From Clostridiaceae bacterium (lineage in GTDB: Bacteria > Bacillota > Clostridia > SK-Y3), in contig JAAYHJ010000056.1 in the NCBI GenBank assembly GCA_012735465.1, positions 1 to 40,497 of the forward strand: a DNA stretch of 40,497 bases, written 5' to 3'. The translations under genes and the position numbers were made by a program. Shown one piece after another: positions 1 to 7,707 of the stretch (position 1 is its first letter; each line of letters begins with the position of its first letter). The notes under the pieces were generated by a model that was given only the letters and a program-made list of their open reading frames with translations, was not told the DNA's origin and did not search any database.

Positions 1-20
1 CTGTGTTATTATTCATATAT

Positions 21-90
21 AACTCATGGTACTCCTTTGCTAATGTTTTTCTTTGGTTATTAAACATTTTACAATGGATTACCATGAGTT
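21..90. repeat. Nested inverted repeat upstream of zapA
   Basis: AACTCATGGTA (21-31) is the exact reverse complement of TACCATGAGTT (80-90). Inside it, AATGTTT (42-48) is complementary to AAACATT (62-68). The transcript could fold into a two-part hairpin of about 70 nt on either strand. No U-tract follows immediately. It may be the 3' end structure of a gene lying left of the window, or a small repeat element; sequence alone does not decide. Confidence 0.6.
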
Positions 91-156
91 TTCTATATAT
101 TACGGCATTTTATTTTACAACTTCCCAAAAGTATGTCTTTTTTTAGCGACATATAG

Positions 157-162
157 TATAAT
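157..162 (+). promoter_or_regulatory. Putative -10 box of a zapA promoter
   Basis: TATAAT at 157-162 is a perfect sigma-A -10 box 36 nt before the zapA start. No good -35 hexamer sits 16-18 nt upstream (the T-rich stretch around 134-144 is the only candidate), so the promoter call rests on the -10 box and position alone. Confidence 0.4.
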
Positions 163-197
163 GAAATAAATAACCGGTCGTTAAGGGGAGTCGGATT

Positions 198-626
198 ATG
201 TCATCAAAGACAAAGGTAAAGGTCTATATATATGGTAAGGAATATACCATTGTGGGTGAGGAACCGGATTACTATATTCAAAAAATCGCTTCATATATTG
301 ATAAAAAAATGAATATGATATATAGTCTGAACAATAATCTGAGCACCTCTATGGTAGCTGTGCTGACGGCAATAAATGTGGCAGATGAATATTTTAAATG
401 CCAGGAAGAGTTGGAACAGCTTAAAAAAGACATGAATGAACATATCCAACTATTAGAACGGACTTCTTTTGAACTAAAGAAGCAGCAGAAAGAAAATGAT
501 GAGTTAAGGAATACCATTGAGCAGCTTAAACTGGATTTGGTTAGAAAAGAGACGGAACTAATGCGGGAAAATGCCAGAGATAACACGGTAAAAATTAATA
601 GCGCTCGAAAATTCAGGGTAAAATGA
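198..626 (+). CDS. zapA: Cell division protein ZapA
   Basis: ZapA binds FtsZ in the cytoplasm and bundles its protofilaments, stabilising the Z-ring. The 142-residue protein starts with the typical short beta-rich ZapA head (residues about 5-50, KVKVYIYGKEYTI then a YIQKIASYIDKKM helix), followed by the conserved helix with AVLTAINVADEYFK and a long charged coiled coil (about 70-130). It is somewhat longer than Gram-negative ZapA, as is usual in Firmicutes. The ATG at 198 follows GGGGAG at a normal distance. A hairpin with a U-run closes the gene at 630-658, so it probably forms its own short transcript. In many Firmicutes zapA lies beside pheT or mutS2, which would be outside this window. 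Confidence 0.9.
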   Translation: MSSKTKVKVYIYGKEYTIVGEEPDYYIQKIASYIDKKMNMIYSLNNNLSTSMVAVLTAINVADEYFKCQEELEQLKKDMNEHIQLLERTSFELKKQQKENDELRNTIEQLKLDLVRKETELMRENARDNTVKINSARKFRVK

Positions 627-629
627 TAG

Positions 630-658
630 AAGTACCGGTTTATTTACTGGTACTTTTA
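630..658 (+). terminator. Rho-independent terminator after zapA
   Basis: AAGTACC (630-636) pairs with GGTACTT (649-655), loop of 12 nt, followed by a short T-rich tail (TTAGTTT). It begins four bases after the zapA stop codon region. The tail is short, so termination may be partial. Confidence 0.6.
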
Positions 659-680
659 GTTTAGGTATACTCAGGAAGAT

Positions 681-705
681 AATTGGCCGTCCCATCGGCC
701 CAATT
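681..705. other. GC-rich hairpin in the leader of the 764 gene
   Basis: AATTGGCCG (681-689) pairs with CGGCCCAATT (696-705) with one bulged base and a six-base loop (TCCCAT). No U-tract follows, so it does not look like an intrinsic terminator. It lies 58 bases before the ATG at 764 and may be a 5' leader structure. Confidence 0.5.
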
Positions 706-763
706 GCTTCTTGATTATGCCTTATTTATTTTCTTTGATATTAGCGTGTGCCAGGAGGATTAT

Positions 764-1666
764 ATGAAAATCATTTTTGTGTTTATTGATGGTTTTGGAC
801 TGGGAACGGAAGACAAACAAAGGAATCCCTTATACAGTGCCAACGTCCCAAATTATTTCAGAATGATACAGCAGTATAGGGTTATTCCGACCGATGCTAC
901 GCTGGGGGTGGAGGGGTTACCCCAAAGTGCTACCGGCCAGACAACCATTTTGACCGGAAAAAATGCTTCTAAAATTTTAGGAAAGCATTTGCATGGACAG
1001 CCCACGGAAACTTTGAAAAGGATAATTGATCAGTACAGCCTTTTTAAGGTGCTGTTACAAAAGGGAATAAAAGTCACCAACGCAAATGTGTATCGGGATC
1101 ATTACCTTAAGGCTATTAAAGATCCTGCCGAAAGGGGGATAAGACCGTCGGCTTCAACAGTGGCATGCCTGGTGGCAGGCATACCGCTGCGTACGGTGGA
1201 GGATTTGAAACAAGGCAATGGAATTTATCATGATATTACAAACAATACACTTATTGAGAGCGGGTATGATGTGCCACAAATAAAGCCCAGGGATGCTGCA
1301 AAAATATTATATAAAATATCGAGGAATTACGACTTTACTTTTTTTGAATACTTCCTGACGGATTTGGCAGGACATAGCAGGGTGAGGGAGAAAAGTGAAG
1401 AAGTGTTGGAGATATTGGACGAATTTATAGGAGAATTGGATAAGTTAATTGATTATACAAATACTTTATTAATAATAACAAGTGATCATGGTAATATAGA
1501 AGATTTATCCGTAAAAACTCATACATTAAACAAAGTACCTACCATTGTCCATGGCAAATATGAAGAGGTTTTTGCGGAAGGAATACGTTCCCTGACGGAT
1601 ATTTATCCGGCAGTGATCAAGGTACTGGAGCAGGATATGCTCGAGCTAAAAAACAGTAAGGGATAG
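764..1666 (+). CDS. Alkaline phosphatase superfamily metalloenzyme
   Basis: A 300-residue cytosolic protein of the metalloenzyme branch that includes cofactor-independent phosphoglycerate mutase and phosphopentomutase. Visible signs are an N-terminal metal-binding FIDGFG (D9), a QSATGQTT segment at about 54-61 that could hold the phosphorylated Ser/Thr, HLHGQP at about 75-80, and a C-terminal SDHGN at 240-244 followed by THTLNKVP with a ligand histidine. The substrate is unknown. The ATG at 764 is chosen because AGGAGG lies seven bases upstream; an in-frame ATG at 683 has no ribosome binding site and would add residues unlike the family. It ends nine bases before the U32 protein gene and is probably cotranscribed with it. 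A genuine gpmI lies elsewhere in the window (31121), so this is a paralogue rather than the glycolytic enzyme. Confidence 0.75.
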   Translation: MKIIFVFIDGFGLGTEDKQRNPLYSANVPNYFRMIQQYRVIPTDATLGVEGLPQSATGQTTILTGKNASKILGKHLHGQPTETLKRIIDQYSLFKVLLQKGIKVTNANVYRDHYLKAIKDPAERGIRPSASTVACLVAGIPLRTVEDLKQGNGIYHDITNNTLIESGYDVPQIKPRDAAKILYKISRNYDFTFFEYFLTDLAGHSRVREKSEEVLEILDEFIGELDKLIDYTNTLLIITSDHGNIEDLSVKTHTLNKVPTIVHGKYEEVFAEGIRSLTDIYPAVIKVLEQDMLELKNSKG

Positions 1667-1683
1667 CTTAGGATGTGACAAGT

Positions 1684-4176
1684 ATGAAGAAAACGATGGA
1701 ATTGCTTTCCCCTGCGGGGACCTGGGAGGCATTGGTAGCGGCGGTGCAAAGCGGAGCCGATGCGGTATACCTGGGAGGTAAAAAATTTAATGCCCGCCAG
1801 TATGCAGGAAACTTTGATGACGAAGATCTGGCAAAGGCAGTGGAATACTGCCACATTCGCGGAGTAAAGGTATATGTGGCGGTGAACACATTGGTCACGG
1901 ACCGGGATATGGCTCAGTTGGCAGGATGGATTGCATACCTTAATGATATAGATGTGGACGCAGTTATTGTTCAGGACCTGGGGGCAGCTAAACTCATAAG
2001 AGAAATAGCACCCCATTTGACCCTTCATGCCAGCACCCAGATGACCGTGTATAATTTGGAAGGCGTGAAGCAACTGGAGGCCCTTGGGTTTGAACGGGTG
2101 GTTTTAGCAAGGGAACTGCACTATGACGAGATACGGCACATATGTGAAAATACGAAACTGGAAATTGAGGTATTTGTACATGGTGCCCTGTGCATGTGCT
2201 ATTCGGGGCAATGCCTCATGAGCAGCATGATAGGGGGCAGAAGCGGAAACCGGGGATGCTGTGCTCAGCCATGCCGTCTGCCTTATCATATGGTAGATAT
2301 GGATTCAATGCGGTTGCCGGGAGAAAAAGATAAGACTGCCTACCTTTTGAGCCCCAAAGACCTGTGCCTTGTGGAACACCTGGCAAAGCTCAAAAAAGCG
2401 GGAGTGAAATCGTTAAAGATTGAAGGGAGGATGAAACGTCCCGAATACGTGGCTGCGGTTACGGCAATATACAGGAAGTATTTGGACAATGAAAAAGACA
2501 TTGAACCCTATGATTATGAAACATTGCTGCAAATGTTTAACAGAGGGGGATTTACAGAGGGATATTTTGTTGGGGATTTAGGGAAGAATATGATGAGCCA
2601 TGAAAAGCCTGATAACTGGGGTGTATATCTTGGTGAAATTGTATTATATGATAAGAAGAAAAACATAGCTTATGTAAGGCCCCAGACAACCCTTAATGTG
2701 GGGGATGGAGTGGAGATTTGGTCGCAAAGGGGACAAAACTACGGTACGATTATTTCCAGGCTGTTTCCCGGTGATGGGATGAGTAAAGATAAAAAGGGAC
2801 AGGTAATTGGCTTTTATATACGGGGTGATATCAGCAAAGGGGATAAGGTCTATAAAACTTCAGATATGGTTCGCAATAAACAAATGCAAAAATATTTTGC
2901 TGATAATGCTAATTTAAGGCTAATACCAATTTACGCCCATTGTGAGGTGATGCCCGATAAGCCCATAAGGATTGAGCTTTGGGACGAAGACGGGCATTAT
3001 GTGGAAGCATGGGGTGAAGAAAAGGTACAAAAGGCAATAAGCAGGGAATTGGACGACAAGGTTGTAAAACAGCAGATGGAGAAATTAGGAGGCACCCCCT
3101 TTGAATTAAGAGGTATAAGCCTTGATATCCGGCCCGGTTTGGCATTACCTCTTAGAGAGATTAACAAGGCACGCAGGAAAGCCATCAGCCTTTTGGAACA
3201 GGAAAGGGCGGTGCGGCATAAAGAAAGGCAGGGCAAAACCGCAGATGCAAACGAGGTTATTTACAGCCTTTACAAAAAGGAGACAAGGGATAGTAAAAAA
3301 CCCTTGTTGACGGCCCAGGTTTCAAACCTTTTGCAGGCATCGGCATTAGTTGGCACTGGAGTGAAAAGAATATATGTACCGGCAACGGCCTTGCTGGTAA
3401 ATAATCAGGGAAAGGGTACAAAGGAGATACTGGATGCATGTATTTCCAATGGAATAGAAATGGTGTGCACTTTGCCCAGGGCATTCCATGGCAGCTTATT
3501 TGAACAGTTTAAGAACAAAATATCTGTTTTGCCGTCCTTAGGGATATATGGCGTGATGGCAAGGGACATAGGTCAAATGAGTTGGGCCAAAAGTTCCGGA
3601 TTGCTGGATTTATATGGTGATGTTGGGTTAAACGTGTTTAACACGTGTACTTTGCTTGAAATGAAGCGGCTCGGTTTAAAAGCGGTTACCCTTTCGCCGG
3701 AAATGACATTACGGCAGATAAAAGATATTCATAAGCCCGATAATATGCAGACGGAAGTAATTGCTTATGGCCGCCTGCCCCTTATGATTGTGCGCAATTG
3801 TCCGATAGGAAGTGCGTTAAACATGGGCCCAGGGGGTAGGAAGCACTGTGACTGCAATAAAAAACGGTATGGGCTCATGGACAGGAAAGGAGCGATATTT
3901 CCTTTGTTGACCGATTGCTTTACATGTCGCACGGAAATATTAAATTCGCAGCCTCTTTTTATTGCAGACAAACTGGATGAGGTGGTATCGTCAGGTATAC
4001 ACTGCATACGGTTATTGTTTACTATTGAAGAGCCGGAGCAGTGCAGTAAAATAGCAAAAATTTATTCCTGCTCCATGGAAAGGGGACAGGATGGGATGTT
4101 ACAGGCATATGGCGAAGATGTAAAAACTTGGATGGATAAGGGCTATACAAGGGGCCACTTTTACAGGGGAGTATAG
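1684..4176 (+). CDS. Peptidase U32 family protein, long form with C-terminal extension
   Basis: An 830-residue cytosolic protein. Residues 1-330 are the U32 domain, opening with ELLSPAGTWEAL and holding the signature region EVFVHGALCMCYSGQC (about 162-177), then CCAQPC at about 191-196. The cysteines match the cluster used by members such as E. coli RlhA and TrhP, which hydroxylate RNA rather than cut protein, so the peptidase name is historical. The C-terminal half carries a further U32-like region with CPIGSALNMGPGGRKHCDC and a DCFTC motif, as in the DUF3656-containing long clostridial form. Function is therefore likely RNA hydroxylation but is not proven here. Start is ambiguous: a GTG at 1675 would add three residues; the ATG at 1684 matches the usual MKK-ELLSPAG beginning. 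Confidence 0.8.
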   Translation: MKKTMELLSPAGTWEALVAAVQSGADAVYLGGKKFNARQYAGNFDDEDLAKAVEYCHIRGVKVYVAVNTLVTDRDMAQLAGWIAYLNDIDVDAVIVQDLGAAKLIREIAPHLTLHASTQMTVYNLEGVKQLEALGFERVVLARELHYDEIRHICENTKLEIEVFVHGALCMCYSGQCLMSSMIGGRSGNRGCCAQPCRLPYHMVDMDSMRLPGEKDKTAYLLSPKDLCLVEHLAKLKKAGVKSLKIEGRMKRPEYVAAVTAIYRKYLDNEKDIEPYDYETLLQMFNRGGFTEGYFVGDLGKNMMSHEKPDNWGVYLGEIVLYDKKKNIAYVRPQTTLNVGDGVEIWSQRGQNYGTIISRLFPGDGMSKDKKGQVIGFYIRGDISKGDKVYKTSDMVRNKQMQKYFADNANLRLIPIYAHCEVMPDKPIRIELWDEDGHYVEAWGEEKVQKAISRELDDKVVKQQMEKLGGTPFELRGISLDIRPGLALPLREINKARRKAISLLEQERAVRHKERQGKTADANEVIYSLYKKETRDSKKPLLTAQVSNLLQASALVGTGVKRIYVPATALLVNNQGKGTKEILDACISNGIEMVCTLPRAFHGSLFEQFKNKISVLPSLGIYGVMARDIGQMSWAKSSGLLDLYGDVGLNVFNTCTLLEMKRLGLKAVTLSPEMTLRQIKDIHKPDNMQTEVIAYGRLPLMIVRNCPIGSALNMGPGGRKHCDCNKKRYGLMDRKGAIFPLLTDCFTCRTEILNSQPLFIADKLDEVVSSGIHCIRLLFTIEEPEQCSKIAKIYSCSMERGQDGMLQAYGEDVKTWMDKGYTRGHFYRGV

Positions 4177-4211
4177 ACAAGACTAAAAATTTATATGGTG
4201 GGGAGAGATAT

Positions 4212-4673
4212 ATGACAAATAAAATAGAAGTTAAGATAAAATATGTGCGTAAGGAAATTGGTACGAGCATTAAACCGCCCTTTTATGCCACTTCCGGCTC
4301 GGCAGGTATGGACTTGTCTGCTTGCATAGAAAAGCCTGTTACGATAAGGCCGGGCGAAAAAATAATTGTGCCTACCGGGATTGCAATACAATTGCCTTCA
4401 AAAGAATATGCTGCTTTAATTTTTGCCCGAAGCGGACTGGGAATAAAACATGGTATTACCATGTCCAACGGGGTAGGGGTTATTGACAGCGACTATACGG
4501 GTGAAATCATGTGCGGTCTGGTGAACTTAGGAGCCGAACCCTACACAATACAGCCGGGGGACAGGATTGCACAAATGGTATTCGTACCCATTGCAGTAGT
4601 ATCCCTTACCGTTGTAAATGAGCTCCATGAAACAGAAAGGGGCAGCCGGGGGTTTGGCTCCACAGGATATTGA
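4212..4673 (+). CDS. dut: dUTP diphosphatase (dUTPase)
   Basis: Hydrolyses dUTP to dUMP and pyrophosphate, keeping uracil out of DNA and supplying dTMP synthesis; trimeric, cytosolic. All five family motifs are present in order: GSAGMDL (about 29-35), ARSGLG (about 76-81), GVGVIDSDYTGE (about 87-98), PGDRIAQMV (about 116-124) and the glycine-rich C-terminal arm RGSRGFGSTG (about 143-152). The length of 153 residues is typical. GGGGAG lies before the ATG at 4212. It follows the U32 gene by 35 bases and is followed closely by the NusG-domain-II gene, so it sits inside the same run of genes. Confidence 0.95.
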   Translation: MTNKIEVKIKYVRKEIGTSIKPPFYATSGSAGMDLSACIEKPVTIRPGEKIIVPTGIAIQLPSKEYAALIFARSGLGIKHGITMSNGVGVIDSDYTGEIMCGLVNLGAEPYTIQPGDRIAQMVFVPIAVVSLTVVNELHETERGSRGFGSTGY

Positions 4674-4699
4674 CTTATGACTTGGCAAGGAGAATAATA

Positions 4700-5074
4700 A
4701 TGACAAAGGGTGATAAGATAATTATTGTGCTGGTAATGGGTATCTCATTTATAAGCATGTTTCTGGTAAATACCCTTTTTTATGGAACAGCCGGTAAAAG
4801 CATTGTAATTGAGGTGGATGGAGAGTTATATGCCAAATACAACTTTAATGAAATAACTTCGGCGAAACACGTTGAAATAAGGACACAATATGGTTATAAT
4901 AAGATTGAAATAGAGAGTAACAGGGTGCGGGTTGTGGAAGCTGACTGCCCGGATCAGTTGGATGTATTGGCCGGCTGGATAGATAAGGCCAATCAGATGA
5001 TCGTATGTTTGCCTAATAGGGTTGTGATTCGTATTGAAGGAGAGGCAGAAGAGCTTGACGGTGTAGCATACTGA
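4700..5074 (+). CDS. Membrane-anchored NusG domain II protein
   Basis: A 124-residue protein with one N-terminal membrane segment (about residues 7-26, IIIVLVMGISFISMFLV) and an outer beta-rich domain. The GTAGKSIVIEVDGELYAKYNF start and the C-terminal CPDQ...ICLPNRVVIRIEG pattern are those of the NusG domain II family (PF07009), which shares a fold with part of some NusG proteins but is secreted or membrane-tethered, and whose role is unknown. In the visible sequence ICLPNR is VCLPNR. The ATG at 4700 is preferred since AAGGAGA precedes it; an upstream TTG at 4670 overlapping dut is unsupported. In clostridia this family often accompanies a Gx transporter-type protein, as here. Confidence 0.75.
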   Translation: MTKGDKIIIVLVMGISFISMFLVNTLFYGTAGKSIVIEVDGELYAKYNFNEITSAKHVEIRTQYGYNKIEIESNRVRVVEADCPDQLDVLAGWIDKANQMIVCLPNRVVIRIEGEAEELDGVAY

Positions 5075-5078
5075 TTTT

Positions 5079-5100
5079 CCTTCCGCAGGGTATCGGAAGG
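5079..5100. other. Small hairpin between NusG-II and Gx genes
   Basis: CCTTCCG (5079-5085) is fully complementary to CGGAAGG (5094-5100) with an eight-base loop. It is followed only by TTTCC, so it is at best a weak terminator; it may trim or pause the transcript between two otherwise cotranscribed genes. Confidence 0.45.
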
Positions 5101-5144
5101 TTTCCGGCACCTTGTTCACTTATAATGGAATGGAGCTTAGATAT

Positions 5145-5675
5145 TTGAAAAATACATTTAAAATCGTATATATTGCTATGCTTATAGCGATAGGACTTGT
5201 GCTTCATATAATAGAATCTTATATCCCGGTAATGGTTAGTTTACCTGGGGCAAAGTTAGGCCTTGCAAACATTGCCTCCCTATTGACTGTAGTGGTATTT
5301 GGACCGGCAACAGCCTTTGTGGTTTCAGCAGTACGCGCATTGCTGGGAGGACTGTTGACGGGTGGAGTTTCTTCCATCCCCTATAGTCTTAACGGAGCCC
5401 TGTTCAGCACCCTTATAATGTGGCTGGTATACAGGACCCTGTATCCAAAAGTAAGCCTTATAGGTATAAGCGTTTTGGGGGCTGCTGCGCATAATATAGC
5501 ACAAATATTTACTGCTTCGGTGATCCTGGGTAACTTTGGACTTTTTACTTATCTGCCGGTATTGGGTATTGTCGGGACTATAACTGGCTATTTTATAGGC
5601 TTAACTGCAAATTATGCCTTAGGGACGCTTAAGGTAAGCATACAGACACAACGGAAAAACGGAGGGAAAACATGA
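5145..5675 (+). CDS. Gx transporter family membrane protein
   Basis: A hydrophobic protein of about 176 residues with five or six membrane segments. The MLIAIGLVLHIIES start, the PGAKLGLANI motif and the ALLGGLLTGG glycine-rich stretch are typical of the family annotated Gx transporter or heptaprenyl diphosphate synthase component I; these resemble small substrate-binding S-components of vitamin transporters, but the substrate is unknown. I place the start at TTG 5145 because GGAATGGAG lies about nine bases upstream and homologues begin shortly before the first membrane helix; in-frame alternatives at 5112 (TTG), 5124 and 5130 give up to 187 residues. The stop overlaps the next start by four bases, implying translational coupling. 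Confidence 0.75.
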   Translation: MKNTFKIVYIAMLIAIGLVLHIIESYIPVMVSLPGAKLGLANIASLLTVVVFGPATAFVVSAVRALLGGLLTGGVSSIPYSLNGALFSTLIMWLVYRTLYPKVSLIGISVLGAAAHNIAQIFTASVILGNFGLFTYLPVLGIVGTITGYFIGLTANYALGTLKVSIQTQRKNGGKT

Positions 5676-5941
5676 TTATGAGACGGGAAAGAAATACAGG
5701 ATTACTGGTACTGCTAATTTTGATAGGGATAGTCATGGGAGGTTTGTTGGGGGAATTCTTAAGCCAGTTTAAGTACCTGTCCTTTTTAAGTTATGGAAAA
5801 GAATTTGGTATGGATATGGGCAGACCCTTGTTCCTTGATTTGAGTGTCATTAAGTTTTCTTTTGCAATAGCTTTTAACGTTAACATTGCAAGTATTCTTG
5901 GCATTATTGCTTCTATATTTGTTTATAAAAGGGTAATATGA
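5672..5941 (+). CDS. DUF4321 small membrane protein
   Basis: An 89-residue protein with two membrane segments (about 10-28 and 65-85) and the sequence GLLGEFLSQFKYLSFLSYG between them, recognisable as the DUF4321 family that commonly sits just before maf in clostridia. Function unknown. Its ATG overlaps the stop codon of the preceding gene (ATGA-type overlap region), with GGAGGG at about 5661, so it is made together with the Gx protein. A second ATG six bases on is possible. Confidence 0.7.
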   Translation: MIMRRERNTGLLVLLILIGIVMGGLLGEFLSQFKYLSFLSYGKEFGMDMGRPLFLDLSVIKFSFAIAFNVNIASILGIIASIFVYKRVI

Positions 5942-6018
5942 TGTATTTTATATGAAGCGAAAGCACATAATTATTATTAATAATGTTTAAGCAAAAGGTC
6001 ATAAGAGCAGGTGACAAT

Positions 6019-6600
6019 ATGATAAAGATATTCCTTGCTTCTGCTTCACCGCGCAGGCAGGAGTTGTTGCAGCAGATTGGATTGAAATTTGAAGTAATGC
6101 CCAGCAATATAGATGAGAACATAGACAAGAATGAACCGCCGGAACGGATAGTTCAGCAGTTGGCATATTCCAAGGCAAGGGATGTATCGCAGAGGATATC
6201 GGAGCCGGGTATTGTGATTGGTGCGGATACCATTGTTGTACATGGTGGAACTGTTTTGGGAAAGCCGAAAGATGACCGAGAAGCGTTTATGATGTTAAAA
6301 AGTTTGAGCGGAGATGTACATACTGTTTTTACAGGCTTTTCTATTATAAATACATACAGTGGAAAGACGGTAAACGGATACGAGCAAACCTTGGTGAAGT
6401 TTAGAGAAATCAGTGATGAGGATATTCAAAAATATATAAGGACCGGGGAACCGATGGACAAAGCAGGTGCGTACGGTATACAGAAAAAAGGAAGTATGTT
6501 GGTAGACAGAATTGAAGGGGACTATTTTAATGTGGTAGGTCTTCCTGTAGCAAAGATTGCATGGATTCTACAGAAAGAATTTCAGGTTTGCATATTGTAA
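6019..6600 (+). CDS. maf: Maf nucleoside triphosphate pyrophosphatase
   Basis: Maf proteins hydrolyse non-canonical or pyrimidine nucleoside triphosphates (dTTP/UTP-type in the B. subtilis Maf) to monophosphates, and are linked to septum control. The 193-residue product begins IFLASASPRRQELL, the conserved P-loop-like Maf motif with the SxSPRR signature, followed by GADTIV (about 74-79), GKPKD and a C-terminal YGIQ...DGDYFNVVGLP-like stretch (here IEGDYFNVVGLP). The start is ATG 6019, preceded by CAGGTGA; an in-frame ATG at 5983 lacks a ribosome binding site. It is followed directly by mreB; the radC gene often found between maf and mreB in Firmicutes is absent. Confidence 0.92.
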   Translation: MIKIFLASASPRRQELLQQIGLKFEVMPSNIDENIDKNEPPERIVQQLAYSKARDVSQRISEPGIVIGADTIVVHGGTVLGKPKDDREAFMMLKSLSGDVHTVFTGFSIINTYSGKTVNGYEQTLVKFREISDEDIQKYIRTGEPMDKAGAYGIQKKGSMLVDRIEGDYFNVVGLPVAKIAWILQKEFQVCIL

Positions 6601-6620
6601 AAGAGGCGCACTGAATGCAT

Positions 6621-6645
6621 CCCTTGTTTTTTCAAGGGTGTTTTT
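6621..6645 (+). terminator. Weak terminator-like hairpin between maf and mreB
   Basis: CCCTTG (6621-6626) pairs with CAAGGG (6633-6638), six-base T loop, followed by TGTTTTT. It is short but has the form of an intrinsic terminator or attenuator and may separate maf from the mre operon. Confidence 0.45.
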
Positions 6646-6665
6646 GGTGATGAAGGGAGATTATT

Positions 6666-7694
6666 ATGGGATTGTTTTCAAAAGATATTGGTATTGATTT
6701 AGGAACAGCAAATACATTAGTTCATGTTAAGAATAAAGGTATATTGGTAAGAGAGCCTTCCGTGGTTGCCATGAATAAAAACACCGGGGAAGTACTGGCC
6801 GTTGGTGATGAAGCCAAGAGCATGATTGGCAGAACACCGGGGAATATTGTAGCCATTCGGCCTATGAAGGATGGGGTAATTGCCGATTTTGACATTACCC
6901 AAAACATGCTGAAATATTTCATTAAAAAAGCCCTTTCTTCCAATAACATAGCTATTTTTAAGCCCAGGGTTGTGATTTGTGTTCCGTCCGGTGTTACAGA
7001 AGTGGAAAAAAGGGCGGTGGAAGAAGCAGCCATTCAGGCAGGGGCGCGGGAAGTATTTTTAATGGAGGAACCGATGGCAGCTGCTATTGGTGCAAATTTA
7101 CCCGTTGATGAGCCGACAGGGAGCATGGTGGTGGATATTGGCGGAGGAACCAGTGAAGTTGCTGTTATTTCCCTGGGCGGCATTGTAACCAGTAAATCCT
7201 TGCGTATTGCAGGAGATGAATTGGATGATGCTATTATATATCATGTAAAAAAAGAATATAATTTGATGATAGGAGAAAGAACTGCAGAAGATATTAAGAT
7301 GAAGATTGGATGTGCATATCCGAAACCAAAAGAAGAAACCTTGGAAGTCAGGGGAAGGGATTTAATAACGGGCCTTCCCAAAAATTTAATCCTGACTTCC
7401 ACAGAAATATTGGAGGCGTTAAAGGAGCCTGTCCATGCTATAGTAGATGCAATTAAGTTTACCCTGGAAAAAACTCCCCCCGAGCTTGCAGCAGATATCA
7501 TGGACCGGGGTATTATGCTTACGGGGGGCGGAGCATTGCTAAGCGGTTTGGACCGGCTTATACATGAAGAGACCGGAATGCCTGTCAATATTGCAGAACA
7601 ACCTTTGGACTGTGTCGTTTTAGGTGCGGGTAAGGTATTGGACGAGATAAATACCCTTCGGAAAGTACTTCTGTCTCCTAAAAAAATCAGGTAG
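6666..7694 (+). CDS. mreB: Rod shape-determining protein MreB
   Basis: Bacterial actin homologue that polymerises on the inner face of the membrane and guides lateral wall synthesis by the elongasome. The 342 residues hold the actin-fold ATP-binding motifs: GIDLGTANT (about 8-16), [14 protein letters not shown] (about 155-168) and [13 protein letters not shown] (about 287-299). Length is standard. The ATG follows GGGAG. It opens the mreBCD-PBP2-min-rodA cluster, with MreC, MreD, PBP2 and RodA as membrane partners. Confidence 0.96.
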   Translation: MGLFSKDIGIDLGTANTLVHVKNKGILVREPSVVAMNKNTGEVLAVGDEAKSMIGRTPGNIVAIRPMKDGVIADFDITQNMLKYFIKKALSSNNIAIFKPRVVICVPSGVTEVEKRAVEEAAIQAGAREVFLMEEPMAAAIGANLPVDEPTGSMVVDIGGGTSEVAVISLGGIVTSKSLRIAGDELDDAIIYHVKKEYNLMIGERTAEDIKMKIGCAYPKPKEETLEVRGRDLITGLPKNLILTSTEILEALKEPVHAIVDAIKFTLEKTPPELAADIMDRGIMLTGGGALLSGLDRLIHEETGMPVNIAEQPLDCVVLGAGKVLDEINTLRKVLLSPKKIR

Positions 7695-7707
7695 CAGGTG
7701 ATATAAC

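Noticed and set aside
5983-6018. An earlier in-frame ATG for maf at 5983.
   Set aside because: No ribosome binding site and the added residues (MFKQKVIRAGDN) precede the conserved Maf start; CAGGTGA supports 6019.
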